A DNA stretch of 35,368 nt from Salinivenus lutea (GCA_002894685.1 NCRC01000033.1:1-35368); one strand, 5' to 3'. Numbered from the stretch's first letter, positions 1 to 8,824 are shown. A program made the numbers and translations. The notes: generated by a model from the letters alone, not told the origin.

Positions 1-40
1 CCCTTCATCCCCCTGTCTCCGCACACCGGCCGCCCCTCGC

Positions 41-1360
41 ATGTCGTCCAACCAGCGCTTCAAGCTGTTCTCGGATCCGGTGCACGGGTTCATCTCCGTG
101 CCGAAAAACCTCATCATGGACCTCATCCAGACGCCCGAGGTGCAGCGCCTCCGCCGCATCCGCCAGCTGGGGGTGGGGCACCTCGTCTTCCCCGGCGCCG
201 AACACACCCGCTTCAATCACGCGCTCGGGGCCATGGCGCTGATGCAGGACGCCCTGACCAACCTCTCCGAAAAGGGCACGCCCATTTCCCCCGAGGAACG
301 CACGGCCGCCCTCGCCGCGGCGCTGCTCCACGACGTGGGCCACGGCGCGTTCTCCCACACGCTGGAGCACCAGCTAATCGACGACTTCGAACACGAAAAG
401 ATGAGTCGGGCGATCCTGCTCCACCTCAACGAGCAACTGGACGGGGCGCTCGACCTCGCCCTGGCCATCTTCGACGACACCTACGAGCGCCCCTTCTTCC
501 ACCAGCTCGTGTCGAGCCAACTCGACATGGATCGGCTCGACTACCTGCGCCGCGACTCCTTCTACACCGGCGTGGCGGAAGGCGAGGTGGGCGTGCAGCG
601 CCTCCTCAAAACCATGCGCGTCCATCCCCTGGCCGGCGGGGCCGACTCCGAGATTATGGTGGAGGGCAAGGGCATCTACGCCGTCGAAAACTTCCTCATC
701 TCGCGCCGCCTCATGTACTGGCAGGTGTACATGCACAAGACGGTGCTGGCCGGCGACGAAGTGCTCCGGGCCGTTCTTCGCCGGGCCGCCTCGCACCTCG
801 ACGGCCCCAACGCCGGTCCCGACTGGCTCTATCGCGGCTCGCGGCCCCTCCTCTTCTTCCTCGCCCACGACATCCAGGCCCACCAGATCGACGACGACCG
901 CATCCGCCGCCGCTACTGCCAGATCGACGATACCGACCTGCTCTTTAGCGCAAAGCAATGGATGTGGCAGGACGAGGACCCCGTGCTGGCCGACCTGAGC
1001 CGGCGGTTCATCAACCGCGAGTTCTTCCGCGTCACCTTTCTGCCCCGCGAGCCCAGCGCCCCGCAAATCGAGTCGTGGCGACAGCAGGTGGCGGACTGGC
1101 TCGTCGACAACGGCCTCGCCTCCCGCGAAGAGGCCCCCGCGGCGGCCCGGCACTACCTCACGCTCGGGACCTCCCGCCACACTGCCTACGACAGCCACGA
1201 CGAGATGATTGGCATTCTGGGGCGCGACGGCACGGCCCGGGAGCTCTCCGAAATGGCCGATACGGCGGCCATCTCCGAGCTCACACAATTTGTCGTCAAA
1301 CCCTACGTCTGCTATCCCAAGCCCGTCGACATTGACGTCGATGCCGTGCCGGCGGCATAG
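41..1360 (+). CDS. HD-domain phosphohydrolase (dNTPase/SAMHD1-like, COG1078 type)
   Basis: A complete 439-residue protein with the metal-binding HD signature: His60 in the FNHALG segment, His97-Asp98 in LLHDVGHGAFSH, and Asp164 in LDMDRLDYLRRD. The opening segment DPVHGFI and the EVQRLRRIRQLG stretch are typical of the bacterial HD proteins related to SAMHD1 and to dNTP triphosphohydrolases. Family knowledge suggests a cytosolic enzyme that hydrolyses dNTPs or other nucleotides; the substrate cannot be read from sequence. The ATG at 41 gives the usual N-terminus, and the stop at 1360 is followed by 223 bases before the sigma-factor start. Nothing in the neighbours narrows the role. Confidence 0.9.
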   Translation: MSSNQRFKLFSDPVHGFISVPKNLIMDLIQTPEVQRLRRIRQLGVGHLVFPGAEHTRFNHALGAMALMQDALTNLSEKGTPISPEERTAALAAALLHDVGHGAFSHTLEHQLIDDFEHEKMSRAILLHLNEQLDGALDLALAIFDDTYERPFFHQLVSSQLDMDRLDYLRRDSFYTGVAEGEVGVQRLLKTMRVHPLAGGADSEIMVEGKGIYAVENFLISRRLMYWQVYMHKTVLAGDEVLRAVLRRAASHLDGPNAGPDWLYRGSRPLLFFLAHDIQAHQIDDDRIRRRYCQIDDTDLLFSAKQWMWQDEDPVLADLSRRFINREFFRVTFLPREPSAPQIESWRQQVADWLVDNGLASREEAPAAARHYLTLGTSRHTAYDSHDEMIGILGRDGTARELSEMADTAAISELTQFVVKPYVCYPKPVDIDVDAVPAA

Positions 1361-1504
1361 GGGCCGGTTCTCCACTTCTGCCGGCTGATTCTCTCGTCCG
1401 GCCCCGGACGACTCATCGTACCCAGCGGCCGGTTCACCGATTGCTCCGCACCCTGTGCACAGTGGGGAGCGTAGAGAGGACGCAATCGGGGGGCTTCCTC
1501 AGGT

Positions 1505-1533
1505 GCAACCGTTTTCGACCACGGGGTGTCTAC
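1505..1533 (+). promoter_or_regulatory. Candidate ECF-type promoter upstream of the sigma factor
   Basis: GCAACC at 1505-1510 and GTCTAC at 1528-1533 are separated by 17 bases and lie about 50 bases before the sigma-factor ATG. A -35 element with an AAC core and a -10 element starting GTC are typical of ECF sigma-factor promoters, so the gene may activate its own transcription. This is a pattern match by eye only. Confidence 0.4.
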
Positions 1534-1583
1534 TGAGGTGTCCCCACTCCTCGCTCGTCCTCTCTCGTCAACGTGCCGCCCTC

Positions 1584-2105
1584 ATGCGCTTCTCTACGTT
1601 CAAGGACCAGGTTGACCTCTACGAGGACCGCATCTACCGCTTTGCCTGCTCACTCCTCAAGAACGAGGTCGTTGCGCAAGACGTCACCCAGGACGTCCTC
1701 ATCACGTTCTGGGAGCACCACGAAGACCTTGATGGCGAGCGCGTGCTGCCGTGGCTCCTGCGCGTCACCCGCAACGCCTGCATCGACCAGCACCGCCGCC
1801 GCCAAACCCGGCACAAGACCCTGACGGTGGACACCGAGGGGCTGTCGGACGCCCCGAGCGAGCGCCCCGGGCCCGACGCCCTCGCCGAGGGGTCGGACTT
1901 CGAGGAGCACCTCCACGCCGCCCTCGACCGCGTCGACCCGCCCTACCGGCAGGTGGTCGAGCTTCGGGAGCTGCAGGAACTCAAGTACAAGGAGATCGCC
2001 GAGGCGCTCGACATGCCCCTGAACACCGTCAAAGTCTACATCCATCGGGGGCGCAAGAAGCTCCGCCGGCAGCTCTCCGACCGCCTCGACTACGCACCGG
2101 CGTAG
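1584..2105 (+). CDS. ECF-family RNA polymerase sigma factor
   Basis: A 173-residue sigma-70 family protein. Region 2 spans about residues 10-73 (YEDRIYRFACSLL, then DVTQDVLITFWEH and WLLRVTRNACIDQHRRR). Region 4 spans about residues 112-162 (YRQVVELRELQELKYKEIAE, then the helix-turn-helix MPLNTVKVYIHRGRKKLR). Regions 1.1 and 3 are missing, as expected for ECF sigma factors. The frame stays open upstream to 1455, but that extension has no sigma homology and covers the candidate promoter, so I chose the ATG at 1584. No anti-sigma factor with membrane helices follows: the next gene is tryptophanase. The controlling signal is therefore unknown. Confidence 0.9.
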   Translation: MRFSTFKDQVDLYEDRIYRFACSLLKNEVVAQDVTQDVLITFWEHHEDLDGERVLPWLLRVTRNACIDQHRRRQTRHKTLTVDTEGLSDAPSERPGPDALAEGSDFEEHLHAALDRVDPPYRQVVELRELQELKYKEIAEALDMPLNTVKVYIHRGRKKLRRQLSDRLDYAPA

Positions 2106-2125
2106 CAGGCGCGCGGGCGAGCTCG

Positions 2126-2156
2126 TTGTCCTTTGGCGGCCCAGTCGGTAGGTTGG
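2126..2156 (+). promoter_or_regulatory. Candidate Bacteroidota-type promoter for tnaA
   Basis: TTG at 2126-2128 (-33 element) is followed after 20 bases by TAGGTTGG at 2149-2156. The second box differs by one base from the Bacteroidota -7 consensus TAnnTTTG. It ends 35 bases before the tryptophanase ATG, giving a short leader. The same spacing recurs at three other genes in the window. Confidence 0.35.
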
Positions 2157-2191
2157 GCCCCAGTTCATCTCTCAACAGTCCCCGCCGTGCC

Positions 2192-3610
2192 ATGGACACC
2201 ATCATCGAGCCGTTTCGGATTAAGTCCGTTGAGCCGATTCGGATGACCTCCCGGGCCGAACGGGAGCGTCTGATCCGCGAGGCGCACTACAACCTCTTCA
2301 ACCTGCACGCCGACGACGTCATCATCGACCTGCTCACGGACTCGGGCACCTCGGCCATGAGTGCCGCGCAGTGGGCGGGCCTCATGCAGGGCGACGAGAG
2401 CTACGCGGGCTCTCCCTCCTATTTCCGCTTCGAGGAGGCGGTGAAGGAGCTCATGCCCTTTGAGCACGTGGTGCCGACCCACCAGGGGCGGGCCGCCGAG
2501 CGCATCCTAATGGGCATTGTGGCGGGGCCCGAGGCAAAAATTCCGAGCAACACGCACTTCGACACCACCCGTGCCAACATCGAATCGACGGGCGCCGAGG
2601 CCGTCGACCTGGTGATTGAGGAGGGCCTCGATCCGGATGCCGACCATCCCTTCAAGGGCAACATGGACCTGGACCGGCTGGGCGCCTTCCTCAACACCCA
2701 CGGCGAGCACGTGCCGCTCGTGATGCTCACCGTCACGAACAACACCGGGGGCGGACAGCCCGTCTCGATGGCAAACATTCGCGGCGCCAAGGCCCTCTGC
2801 GAGGAGCACGGCGTGCCCCTCTTCCTCGACGCCTGCCGCTTCGCCGAGAATGCCTACTTCATCAAAAAGCGCGAGGAGGGCTACGAGGACGCCTCCGTGA
2901 AAAGCATCGTGCAGGAGATGTTTTCGATGGTGGACGGCATGACGATGAGCGCCAAGAAGGACGCGCTCGTCAATATCGGCGGCTGGCTGGCCCTCGATGA
3001 CGACGACTGGGCCCGCGAGGCGCGCAACCAGCTGATCCTCACGGAAGGCTTTCCGACGTACGGCGGCCTGGCGGGGCGCGACCTGGAAGCGATCGCCGTC
3101 GGCCTCCGCGAGATCGTGGACGAGGACTACCTGGAATACCGCATGGCCTCGACCCGCTACCTGGGCAACGCCCTCACGGACCTCGGCGTCCCCATCGTGA
3201 CGCCCGTGGGCGGCCACGCCGTCTACATCGACGCGAAGCGGTTCCTCTCCCACCTCCCCCCGCTGGAGTACCCGGCGCAGGCGCTCGCCGTGGCCCTCTA
3301 CATGACCGGCGGCATCCGCGGCGTAGAAATCGGCTCGGTGATGTTTGGCCGTCAGCCGGATGGCTCCGAGGAGCCGGCCGACCAGGAGCTTCTCCGCCTC
3401 GCCATCCCGCGACGCGTCTACACCCAGAGCCACGTCGACTACGTGATCGAGTGCTTTGAGGAACTCGTGGACCGGGCGGACGAGATTCCCGGCTACGAGA
3501 TTACGGAGGAGCCGCCCCAGCTCCGCCACTTTACCGCTCACTTCCGCCCCCTCGACCCGTCCGCCGTCCACCGCGAGACGACGCCCCCGGCCCCCGAGCA
3601 CGAGGCGTAA
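2192..3610 (+). CDS. tnaA: Tryptophanase (L-tryptophan indole-lyase)
   Basis: A 472-residue PLP-dependent beta-eliminating lyase, close to the 471 residues of E. coli TnaA. It would cleave L-tryptophan to indole, pyruvate and ammonia in the cytosol. The PLP lysine is Lys256 in SAKKDA. Three positions separate tryptophanase from tyrosine phenol-lyase and all favour tryptophanase: Asp124 in HFDTTR (Thr in phenol-lyase), Ile381 in VEIGS (Arg in phenol-lyase) and His447 in RHFTA (Phe in phenol-lyase). The frame is open far upstream, but family similarity starts at the ATG at 2192 (EPFRIKSVEPI). No tnaC leader or tnaB permease is adjacent. The gene converges on ansA with a 20-base gap. Confidence 0.95.
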   Translation: MDTIIEPFRIKSVEPIRMTSRAERERLIREAHYNLFNLHADDVIIDLLTDSGTSAMSAAQWAGLMQGDESYAGSPSYFRFEEAVKELMPFEHVVPTHQGRAAERILMGIVAGPEAKIPSNTHFDTTRANIESTGAEAVDLVIEEGLDPDADHPFKGNMDLDRLGAFLNTHGEHVPLVMLTVTNNTGGGQPVSMANIRGAKALCEEHGVPLFLDACRFAENAYFIKKREEGYEDASVKSIVQEMFSMVDGMTMSAKKDALVNIGGWLALDDDDWAREARNQLILTEGFPTYGGLAGRDLEAIAVGLREIVDEDYLEYRMASTRYLGNALTDLGVPIVTPVGGHAVYIDAKRFLSHLPPLEYPAQALAVALYMTGGIRGVEIGSVMFGRQPDGSEEPADQELLRLAIPRRVYTQSHVDYVIECFEELVDRADEIPGYEITEEPPQLRHFTAHFRPLDPSAVHRETTPPAPEHEA

Positions 3611-3630
3611 CGCGCGCGCCAGGCACCTCG

Positions 3631-4719
3631 TTAGCGGTAGCCGGCCAGGCGGCGGCGCGCCCGGCCCAGCGACGGCGGCACGTCCTCGGGCGGCGTGAGC
3701 TCGCCGCGCAGGTTTTGCTGCGTGAGGGCGCGCACCTCCGCCGGCGGGTGCCCCTGCTCGAATAGGTAGTACAGCTTGGCGAGGGCCGCCTCGGTCGTCA
3801 TGTCGTACCCGCTCACCACGCCCGCCTCGGCCAACGCGTGCCCGGTCGCGTAGAGATCGAGGTCCGCCGTGCCGCGGAGGGGCTGCGTGACGGCCACCAC
3901 GACGACGCCGCGCTCCGTGGCCCGCCGAAGGGCGGCGAGGAACTGCTCGTTTGAAGACGGCGCGTTTCCGGAGCCGAAGCACTCCAGCACCACGCCCTGC
4001 ACGGGCGGGGCCAACACGTTTTCGAGGTACTCGGCCTCCAGCCCCGGAAAGAGGCGAAAGGTCGACACCGTCGCGCCCCCCAGCGCCGTCACGTCGGGCG
4101 GGCGGGCCGGACGCTCGGGCGTGGGCACCCGGTCCCAATCCACGTCCAGGTTGATGCCCGCCGTGCCCACCGGGGGAAAATTGGGCGAGTCAAACGCCGC
4201 AAAGGCGTCCGCATTGACTTTTGTCGTGCGATTGCCGCGGTAGAGCCGGTCGTTGAAGAAGAGGTGCACCCCGGCGAGCCGATCGGCGTACTGCCCCAGC
4301 AGCAGGAGCGACGTGAGGAGGTTGCTCTGCGCATCGGTCCGCGTGGCGGCCAGGGGGAGCTGCGAGCCCGTAAGGACCACCGGCTTGTCCAGCGGCTGGA
4401 GCATGAAGGAGAGGGCCGAGGCCGTAAACGCCATCGTGTCCGTCCCGTGCACCACAAGAAAGCCGTCGTAGTCGGCGTGGTGGTCCCGGATGAGCTCCGC
4501 GATCCGCAGCCAGTCGGCCGGGGCCATGTTGGAGCTGTCGAGCAGGGGGTCCAGCTCGTAGACGTCGTACGTCGGCACGTCCGCCGCCTGGAAGGGCGGC
4601 AACTCAGCCATTCGCCGCTGCAGGTAGCCGGGCGCCGGGGCGTACCCGTCGTCGGTTTCCCGCATGCCGATGGTGCCCCCGGCGTAGGCCACAAAAATGC
4701 GAGGCGACGATTGGCTCAC
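3631..4719 (-). CDS. ansA: L-asparaginase, type I (cytosolic)
   Basis: A 362-residue asparaginase that hydrolyses L-asparagine to aspartate and ammonia. The catalytic set is visible: Thr16 in AGGTIGM, Thr93-Asp94 in VVHGTDTMAFTA, and Lys167 in YRGNRTTKVNAD. The substrate-binding LDSSNM loop lies at residues 60-65. The layout matches E. coli AnsA and there is no signal peptide, so it is the cytosolic type I form rather than the periplasmic AnsB. The start is GTG at 4719, only 24 bases after the hpt stop, so it is probably co-transcribed as the last gene of the mutL-tilS-hpt run. Confidence 0.92.
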   Translation of the reverse strand: MSQSSPRIFVAYAGGTIGMRETDDGYAPAPGYLQRRMAELPPFQAADVPTYDVYELDPLLDSSNMAPADWLRIAELIRDHHADYDGFLVVHGTDTMAFTASALSFMLQPLDKPVVLTGSQLPLAATRTDAQSNLLTSLLLLGQYADRLAGVHLFFNDRLYRGNRTTKVNADAFAAFDSPNFPPVGTAGINLDVDWDRVPTPERPARPPDVTALGGATVSTFRLFPGLEAEYLENVLAPPVQGVVLECFGSGNAPSSNEQFLAALRRATERGVVVVAVTQPLRGTADLDLYATGHALAEAGVVSGYDMTTEAALAKLYYLFEQGHPPAEVRALTQQNLRGELTPPEDVPPSLGRARRRLAGYR

Positions 4720-4743
4720 GGTCAGCGGGGCCGGAATGGTCGA

Positions 4744-5334
4744 TTACGCGGAGTCGTCCAGAATGTAGATGTCGCCCAGGTTGCGGGCAAGCTGTCCGTA
4801 GTCCAACCCGTAGCCAATCACGAACAGGTCGGGAATCTGAAAGCCCACGTAGTCGAGCGTGAGGTCGGGCTCGGTGGCCTCGGGCTTGTGCAGGAGCGTG
4901 GCCACGCGGAGCGACGCAGGGTTGTATTCCCGCAGGCGGTCCTTGATGAACTCCATCGTGAGGCCTGTGTCCACGATGTCTTCGACGATGATCACCTCCC
5001 GCCCCTCCAGGTCGGCGTCGATGCTCTTGAGTTCGTGCACCTCGCCACTCGACACCTTCGCCGCGCCGTACGAGGACAGCTTGATAAAGTCGATCTCACA
5101 GTCGATGTCGAGCGCCCGCATCAGGTCGGCGGTAAACATAAATGCACCATTGAGCACGCTGACCAGGATGGGGTTTTGGCCCGCGTACTGATCGCCAATC
5201 TGGCGACCCATTTCCTGGACGCGCGTCCGAATGGTGTCGGCGTCGAGATAGCGGCGAAAACGATCGCCCCGGTACGAAACGGTGGCGTCGCCGGGTTCGA
5301 CGGGGGCGGCGGTGAGATCGCGGGTGGAGGGCAT
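4744..5334 (-). CDS. hpt: Hypoxanthine phosphoribosyltransferase
   Basis: A 196-residue purine-salvage enzyme converting hypoxanthine (often also guanine) plus PRPP to IMP (GMP). The PRPP-binding motif VIIVEDIVDTGLTM, the LNGAFMF loop, the IDFIKLSSYG segment and the C-terminal FVIGYGLDYG are diagnostic of HPRT. I chose the ATG at 5334. The open frame extends to a TTG at 5385, but those extra residues are not conserved and the TTG falls inside a candidate -7 promoter box. The gene lies just after tilS, a common bacterial pairing, although the usual ftsH neighbour is missing here. Confidence 0.93.
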   Translation of the reverse strand: MPSTRDLTAAPVEPGDATVSYRGDRFRRYLDADTIRTRVQEMGRQIGDQYAGQNPILVSVLNGAFMFTADLMRALDIDCEIDFIKLSSYGAAKVSSGEVHELKSIDADLEGREVIIVEDIVDTGLTMEFIKDRLREYNPASLRVATLLHKPEATEPDLTLDYVGFQIPDLFVIGYGLDYGQLARNLGDIYILDDSA

Positions 5335-5384
5335 AAGCGAGGGCCTACGGGTGGGACGAAGGATGACAGGGATTCGCACTGGCA

Positions 5385-5416
5385 AAAAGCTACGCGGCGG
5401 CTACGGCGAATTGCAA
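5385..5416 (-). promoter_or_regulatory. Candidate Bacteroidota-type promoter for hpt
   Basis: On the minus strand TTG (complement of 5414-5416) is followed after 21 bases by TAGCTTTT (complement of 5385-5392), close to the -33/-7 pair of Bacteroidota (TTG and TAnnTTTG). It sits in the 111-base gap between tilS and hpt, about 50 bases before the chosen ATG. Confidence 0.4.
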
Positions 5417-5445
5417 TCGTCCGAGGCATTTTCACGATTGGGGTC

Positions 5446-6849
5446 TCACCGCGGCCGCCACGAGAGGTGGGCCACCCGTTCGGTATCCGGGCGGACCCGA
5501 ACGCGGTGGTCGAGCCGGTGGCCGATCACCCACGCCAGGTGATGGTCGGTTGCGAGCACGCACGTGGCGGCGCGGCGATGCGGCGGGACCTGGTTGTCGG
5601 TCAGCAGGTCGCTGACGAGCTTGGTGCCCTCCATGCCCAACGGCTGGACCCGGTCCCCCTCCTGCCAGGAGCGGAGCGTGAGCGGGTCGGGCAGGCGGTC
5701 GAGATCGGCGTACGCCTCGTAGCGCGAGCCGGGGTCCAGCCGCTCGGGCGCCCGGTCCATCGGGTCGAGCCGGAAGGTGCCCGTCGCCACGGGCACGTCC
5801 TCGCCCCACGGCACCGGCGTGGGCGCCACCGGGGCCGCTGCGTCGGCCCGTGGCACAAACCGGAGCCGGTCCCGCTCGCGCCAGACGGTCCCCTCCGCCA
5901 CCTCGAACCGCGCCCCCGGCTGCGCCTCAATGAGCGCGGCCAGCTCCTCGGCGACGGCGTGCGTCTGGGGGGCCTCCGGGAGCGTACGGGCCAGCGCCTC
6001 CAGCAACATGCGACGCTGCCACACGGCGGGTTCCGCCCGTAGGGCGTCGAGATCGACCGCGCCCCCGTGCGCCGTGCGCCCGAATCCGCCCGCCATGCGC
6101 TCCTCCAGCGCCGGCGTGAGCGTCGCGTCGACGTACTCGCGCATCAGGGTTGCCGCCCGCGCCACATTCTCCGACGCGCCGGGGAACCGGTCCTCGATCT
6201 GGGGGAGAATTTCGGTGCGAAGGGCCGCCCGGTCGTAGGATGGGTCTTCGTTGGAGGGGTCCTGTCGCCACGGAATGTCCCGGGCCGCCGCGTAGTCTTC
6301 GATCTCGGATCGGGCGAGGGACAGGAGCGGGCGCACGAGCGGGAGGGTGGGGTCGGCCCGGAGTGCCCGTGCAGGCGGCATGCCCGCCAGCCCGTCCGGC
6401 CCGGCGCCGCGGAAGAGGTTGAGCAGAACCGTTTCGGTCTGATCGTCGCGGTGATGCCCGACGGCCACCGCCGAACAGTTCGCGTCCCGGGCGGCGTCGG
6501 CGAGGGCGTCGTAGCGCAGCCGTCGGGCCGCCTCCTGCAGCGATTCGTCGGTCGCCTCCGCCCGCTGCTTGGCGTCGAGCGTGACGACGCGGAGCGGCAC
6601 GCCGTGCTGTTCACAGTACCGGCGCACGAGGGCCTCGTCGTCTTCCGCGCCCGGCCGCAGCCCATAGTTCACGTGGAGCCCCGCCGCCTCGTACCCAAGG
6701 GTCCGGAGCACCGCAAGGCAGACCATCGAGTCGGGCCCGCCGCTGACGCCCACGAGCACGCGCTGCCCCGGGCGCAAAAGCGCATGCCGGTCGATACACC
6801 GGGCCACCCGGTCGGGCAGATCGTCGGTCATCCGAGCTGACTGATTCAT
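5446..6849 (-). CDS. tilS: tRNA(Ile)-lysidine synthetase
   Basis: A 467-residue enzyme that attaches lysine to C34 of the tRNA-Ile with anticodon CAU, so that it reads AUA. The N-terminal PP-loop ATPase has the motif SGGPDS at residues 36-41, followed by AAGLHVNYGLR, VGHHRDDQTETVLLNLFRG and RPLL. The C-terminal TilS_C domain is recognisable near the end (RSWQEGDRVQPLGM, then KLVSDLLTDNQVP and WVIGHRLDHRVRV). The start is ATG at 6849, seven bases after the mutL stop. An in-frame ATG at 6831 is an alternative giving a protein six residues shorter. The longer open frame overlaps mutL and is spurious. Confidence 0.93.
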   Translation of the reverse strand: MNQSARMTDDLPDRVARCIDRHALLRPGQRVLVGVSGGPDSMVCLAVLRTLGYEAAGLHVNYGLRPGAEDDEALVRRYCEQHGVPLRVVTLDAKQRAEATDESLQEAARRLRYDALADAARDANCSAVAVGHHRDDQTETVLLNLFRGAGPDGLAGMPPARALRADPTLPLVRPLLSLARSEIEDYAAARDIPWRQDPSNEDPSYDRAALRTEILPQIEDRFPGASENVARAATLMREYVDATLTPALEERMAGGFGRTAHGGAVDLDALRAEPAVWQRRMLLEALARTLPEAPQTHAVAEELAALIEAQPGARFEVAEGTVWRERDRLRFVPRADAAAPVAPTPVPWGEDVPVATGTFRLDPMDRAPERLDPGSRYEAYADLDRLPDPLTLRSWQEGDRVQPLGMEGTKLVSDLLTDNQVPPHRRAATCVLATDHHLAWVIGHRLDHRVRVRPDTERVAHLSWRPR

Positions 6850-6856
6850 GAAGGGA

Positions 6857-8803
6857 CTACCGGCCAAACCGGTCGTCAATCTCTTCCATCGACCACTTCT
6901 CCATCGTCGGGGTCCCCGAGGGGTCGGCGTACGGCATTTCGCAGTCAAACAGGTCGCGGAGCAGGGCACGTCGCTCGTTCTCGGAAAGGGACTGGCCGCG
7001 GGCGACGGCGCTCTGCTGGGCCAGGGTCCGGGCCAGGCGCTCGCGCCGCTCGTCGGACACCGTGTCCTGCTCGGTCTTGTACTGGTCGAGGAGGTCTTCC
7101 AGAATGCCGCCCTCGTCGCCATCCGGCACGTCGGCCGGCACGCCGCGCACCGCCACGGTCCGCCCGCTCATCCGCTCGATTTCGAACCCGAGCGCCCGCA
7201 GGTCCGGCAGCAGCTCCTCGAAGAGGTCGGAGTCGGACGGATCTAATTCCACCATGTGCGGAAAAAGCAGCTGCTGGGACGGGCCCTGCCCTTCCGACAG
7301 CCGCGCCCGATGCTCTTCGTAGAGCACCCGCACGTGGGCCGCCCGCTGGTCCACCATCATGAGTCCCGTATCGGTGGGCGTGAGGATGTAGGTGTCGTGC
7401 AGGCCCCACACCGGACGACGCGTCCGTCCGGCGCCGTCGCGTCCCTCCGTGCCCGGGTCCGAGGACGTGTCGTCCGCGGGGTCCGTGTCTTCCGGCCCTT
7501 CGTAGAGCGTCGTAGAAAGCGATCCCGACGCCTCCCCCTCGCTCCGAGACGCGGGCGGCACGGCGTCCCCGTCGCGTTCGGGGCCCGTTGAGGGGCGGGC
7601 CGCGGGCGACGACGGCGGCTGCTGCGACGCGTCCGCGTCCGACCGGCGGGGCTGGAAAGAGGTCGGGCGCGAGGGCGTCCCCGACCGTGAGGTCGTCCCC
7701 CCCGTCCCGTCGGATCGGTCGCGGCCCGACGCGGAGGCGGCCGCGTCGTCGGCGTCGAACTGCGGCGTCACGTGCACGCGGCCCAGCGCCTCGCGCACCG
7801 CACTCCGCAGGAAGCCGTAGATGCCGCTTTGATCGTCGAACTTGACCTCCGACTTCTGCGGGTGCACGTTCACGTCCACGCGTCGGGGGTCCATCTCGAG
7901 GAACAGCGCGAAAAACGGGAACGCCCCGTCGGGCAGGAGGTCGCCGTACGCCTTCTTCACGGCGTGGCTCAGGTACTGGTCGCGCACGTAGCGCTCGTTC
8001 ACGAACAGAAACTGCTGCCCCCGCGTCTTCCGGTGAAACTCGGGCGTGCCGACGAACCCGCGGAGCGTGAGGTCGCTGGAGGCGTCCCGGACCGGCACCA
8101 GCTGCCCGTCGTGCTCGTCCCCAAAGAGGCCGAGGATACGCTCCTTGAGGGCCGCGGAGGCCTCCTCGGACTGGGCGGCGGGGAGGTCATAGTGCTCGTG
8201 CCCGTCGTGCTCCATGCGCACCGCCACTCGCGGATGGGCGAGCGCCAGGACCTGCACCGTGGTGCTCAGGTGCTTTAGCTCCGTGGCGGGCGTCTTCAGG
8301 AAGTTGCGGCGGGCGGGAACGTTGTAGAACAGATTCTGAACGGCGACCGAGGTGCCCTGCGGGGCGGCGCAGGGGCGGTGCTCCGTAATCTCGCCCCCCT
8401 CCACGCGCACCAGGGTGCCAGCCTCGTCCTCCACCCGCTTCGTCTTGAGCGTCACCTGCGAGACGGCGGCGATGGACGCCAACGCCTCGCCCCGAAAGCC
8501 GAGTGTGCGAATGCGCTCCAGGTCGTCGACCGACCGGATTTTGCTGGTGGCGTGCCGCTCAAAACAGCGCGCCGCGTCCGCCCGGCTCATCCCACACCCG
8601 TCGTCGATCACCTGCACGAGCGTGCTCCCGGCCTCCTTGAGAATGACCTCCAGCGACGAGGCCCCCGCATCCAGGGCGTTCTCCAGCAGCTCTTTCGCCA
8701 CCGACGCCGGGCGCTGCACCACCTCGCCGGCGGCGATCTGATTTGCAAGGCGGTCCGACATCACCTCAATGATGCCGTCCGATCCGGTGGAGTCGTCAGC
8801 CAC
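6857..8803 (-). CDS. mutL: DNA mismatch repair protein MutL
   Basis: A 648-residue MutL. The N-terminal GHKL ATPase domain is intact: IAAGEVVQRPASVAKELLENALDAG, DDGCGM, TLGFRGEALASI and GT(S)V-type segments. A proline/serine/acid-rich linker covers roughly residues 350-465, and a C-terminal dimerisation domain follows. The endonuclease motif DQHAx2Ex4E reads DQRAAHVR-x3-E from Asp485, with His changed to Arg487 and Glu to Val491. The C-terminal CPHGRP motif reads DPSGTP at 627-632. The protein therefore looks like a MutL without its own nicking activity. The start is GTG at 8803, needed to keep the conserved N-terminus; the preceding small gene stops 21 bases upstream. Confidence 0.95.
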   Translation of the reverse strand: MADDSTGSDGIIEVMSDRLANQIAAGEVVQRPASVAKELLENALDAGASSLEVILKEAGSTLVQVIDDGCGMSRADAARCFERHATSKIRSVDDLERIRTLGFRGEALASIAAVSQVTLKTKRVEDEAGTLVRVEGGEITEHRPCAAPQGTSVAVQNLFYNVPARRNFLKTPATELKHLSTTVQVLALAHPRVAVRMEHDGHEHYDLPAAQSEEASAALKERILGLFGDEHDGQLVPVRDASSDLTLRGFVGTPEFHRKTRGQQFLFVNERYVRDQYLSHAVKKAYGDLLPDGAFPFFALFLEMDPRRVDVNVHPQKSEVKFDDQSGIYGFLRSAVREALGRVHVTPQFDADDAAASASGRDRSDGTGGTTSRSGTPSRPTSFQPRRSDADASQQPPSSPAARPSTGPERDGDAVPPASRSEGEASGSLSTTLYEGPEDTDPADDTSSDPGTEGRDGAGRTRRPVWGLHDTYILTPTDTGLMMVDQRAAHVRVLYEEHRARLSEGQGPSQQLLFPHMVELDPSDSDLFEELLPDLRALGFEIERMSGRTVAVRGVPADVPDGDEGGILEDLLDQYKTEQDTVSDERRERLARTLAQQSAVARGQSLSENERRALLRDLFDCEMPYADPSGTPTMEKWSMEEIDDRFGR

Positions 8804-8824
8804 AATAGAACACCACAGGTTCGC

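Noticed and set aside
2507-4138. Minus-strand open frame across tnaA and ansA
   Set aside because: It overlaps two well-supported genes and has the low-complexity composition of a shadow frame.
5335-5385. TTG start for hpt at 5385
   Set aside because: The added residues are not part of the family and the TTG lies within a candidate -7 promoter box.
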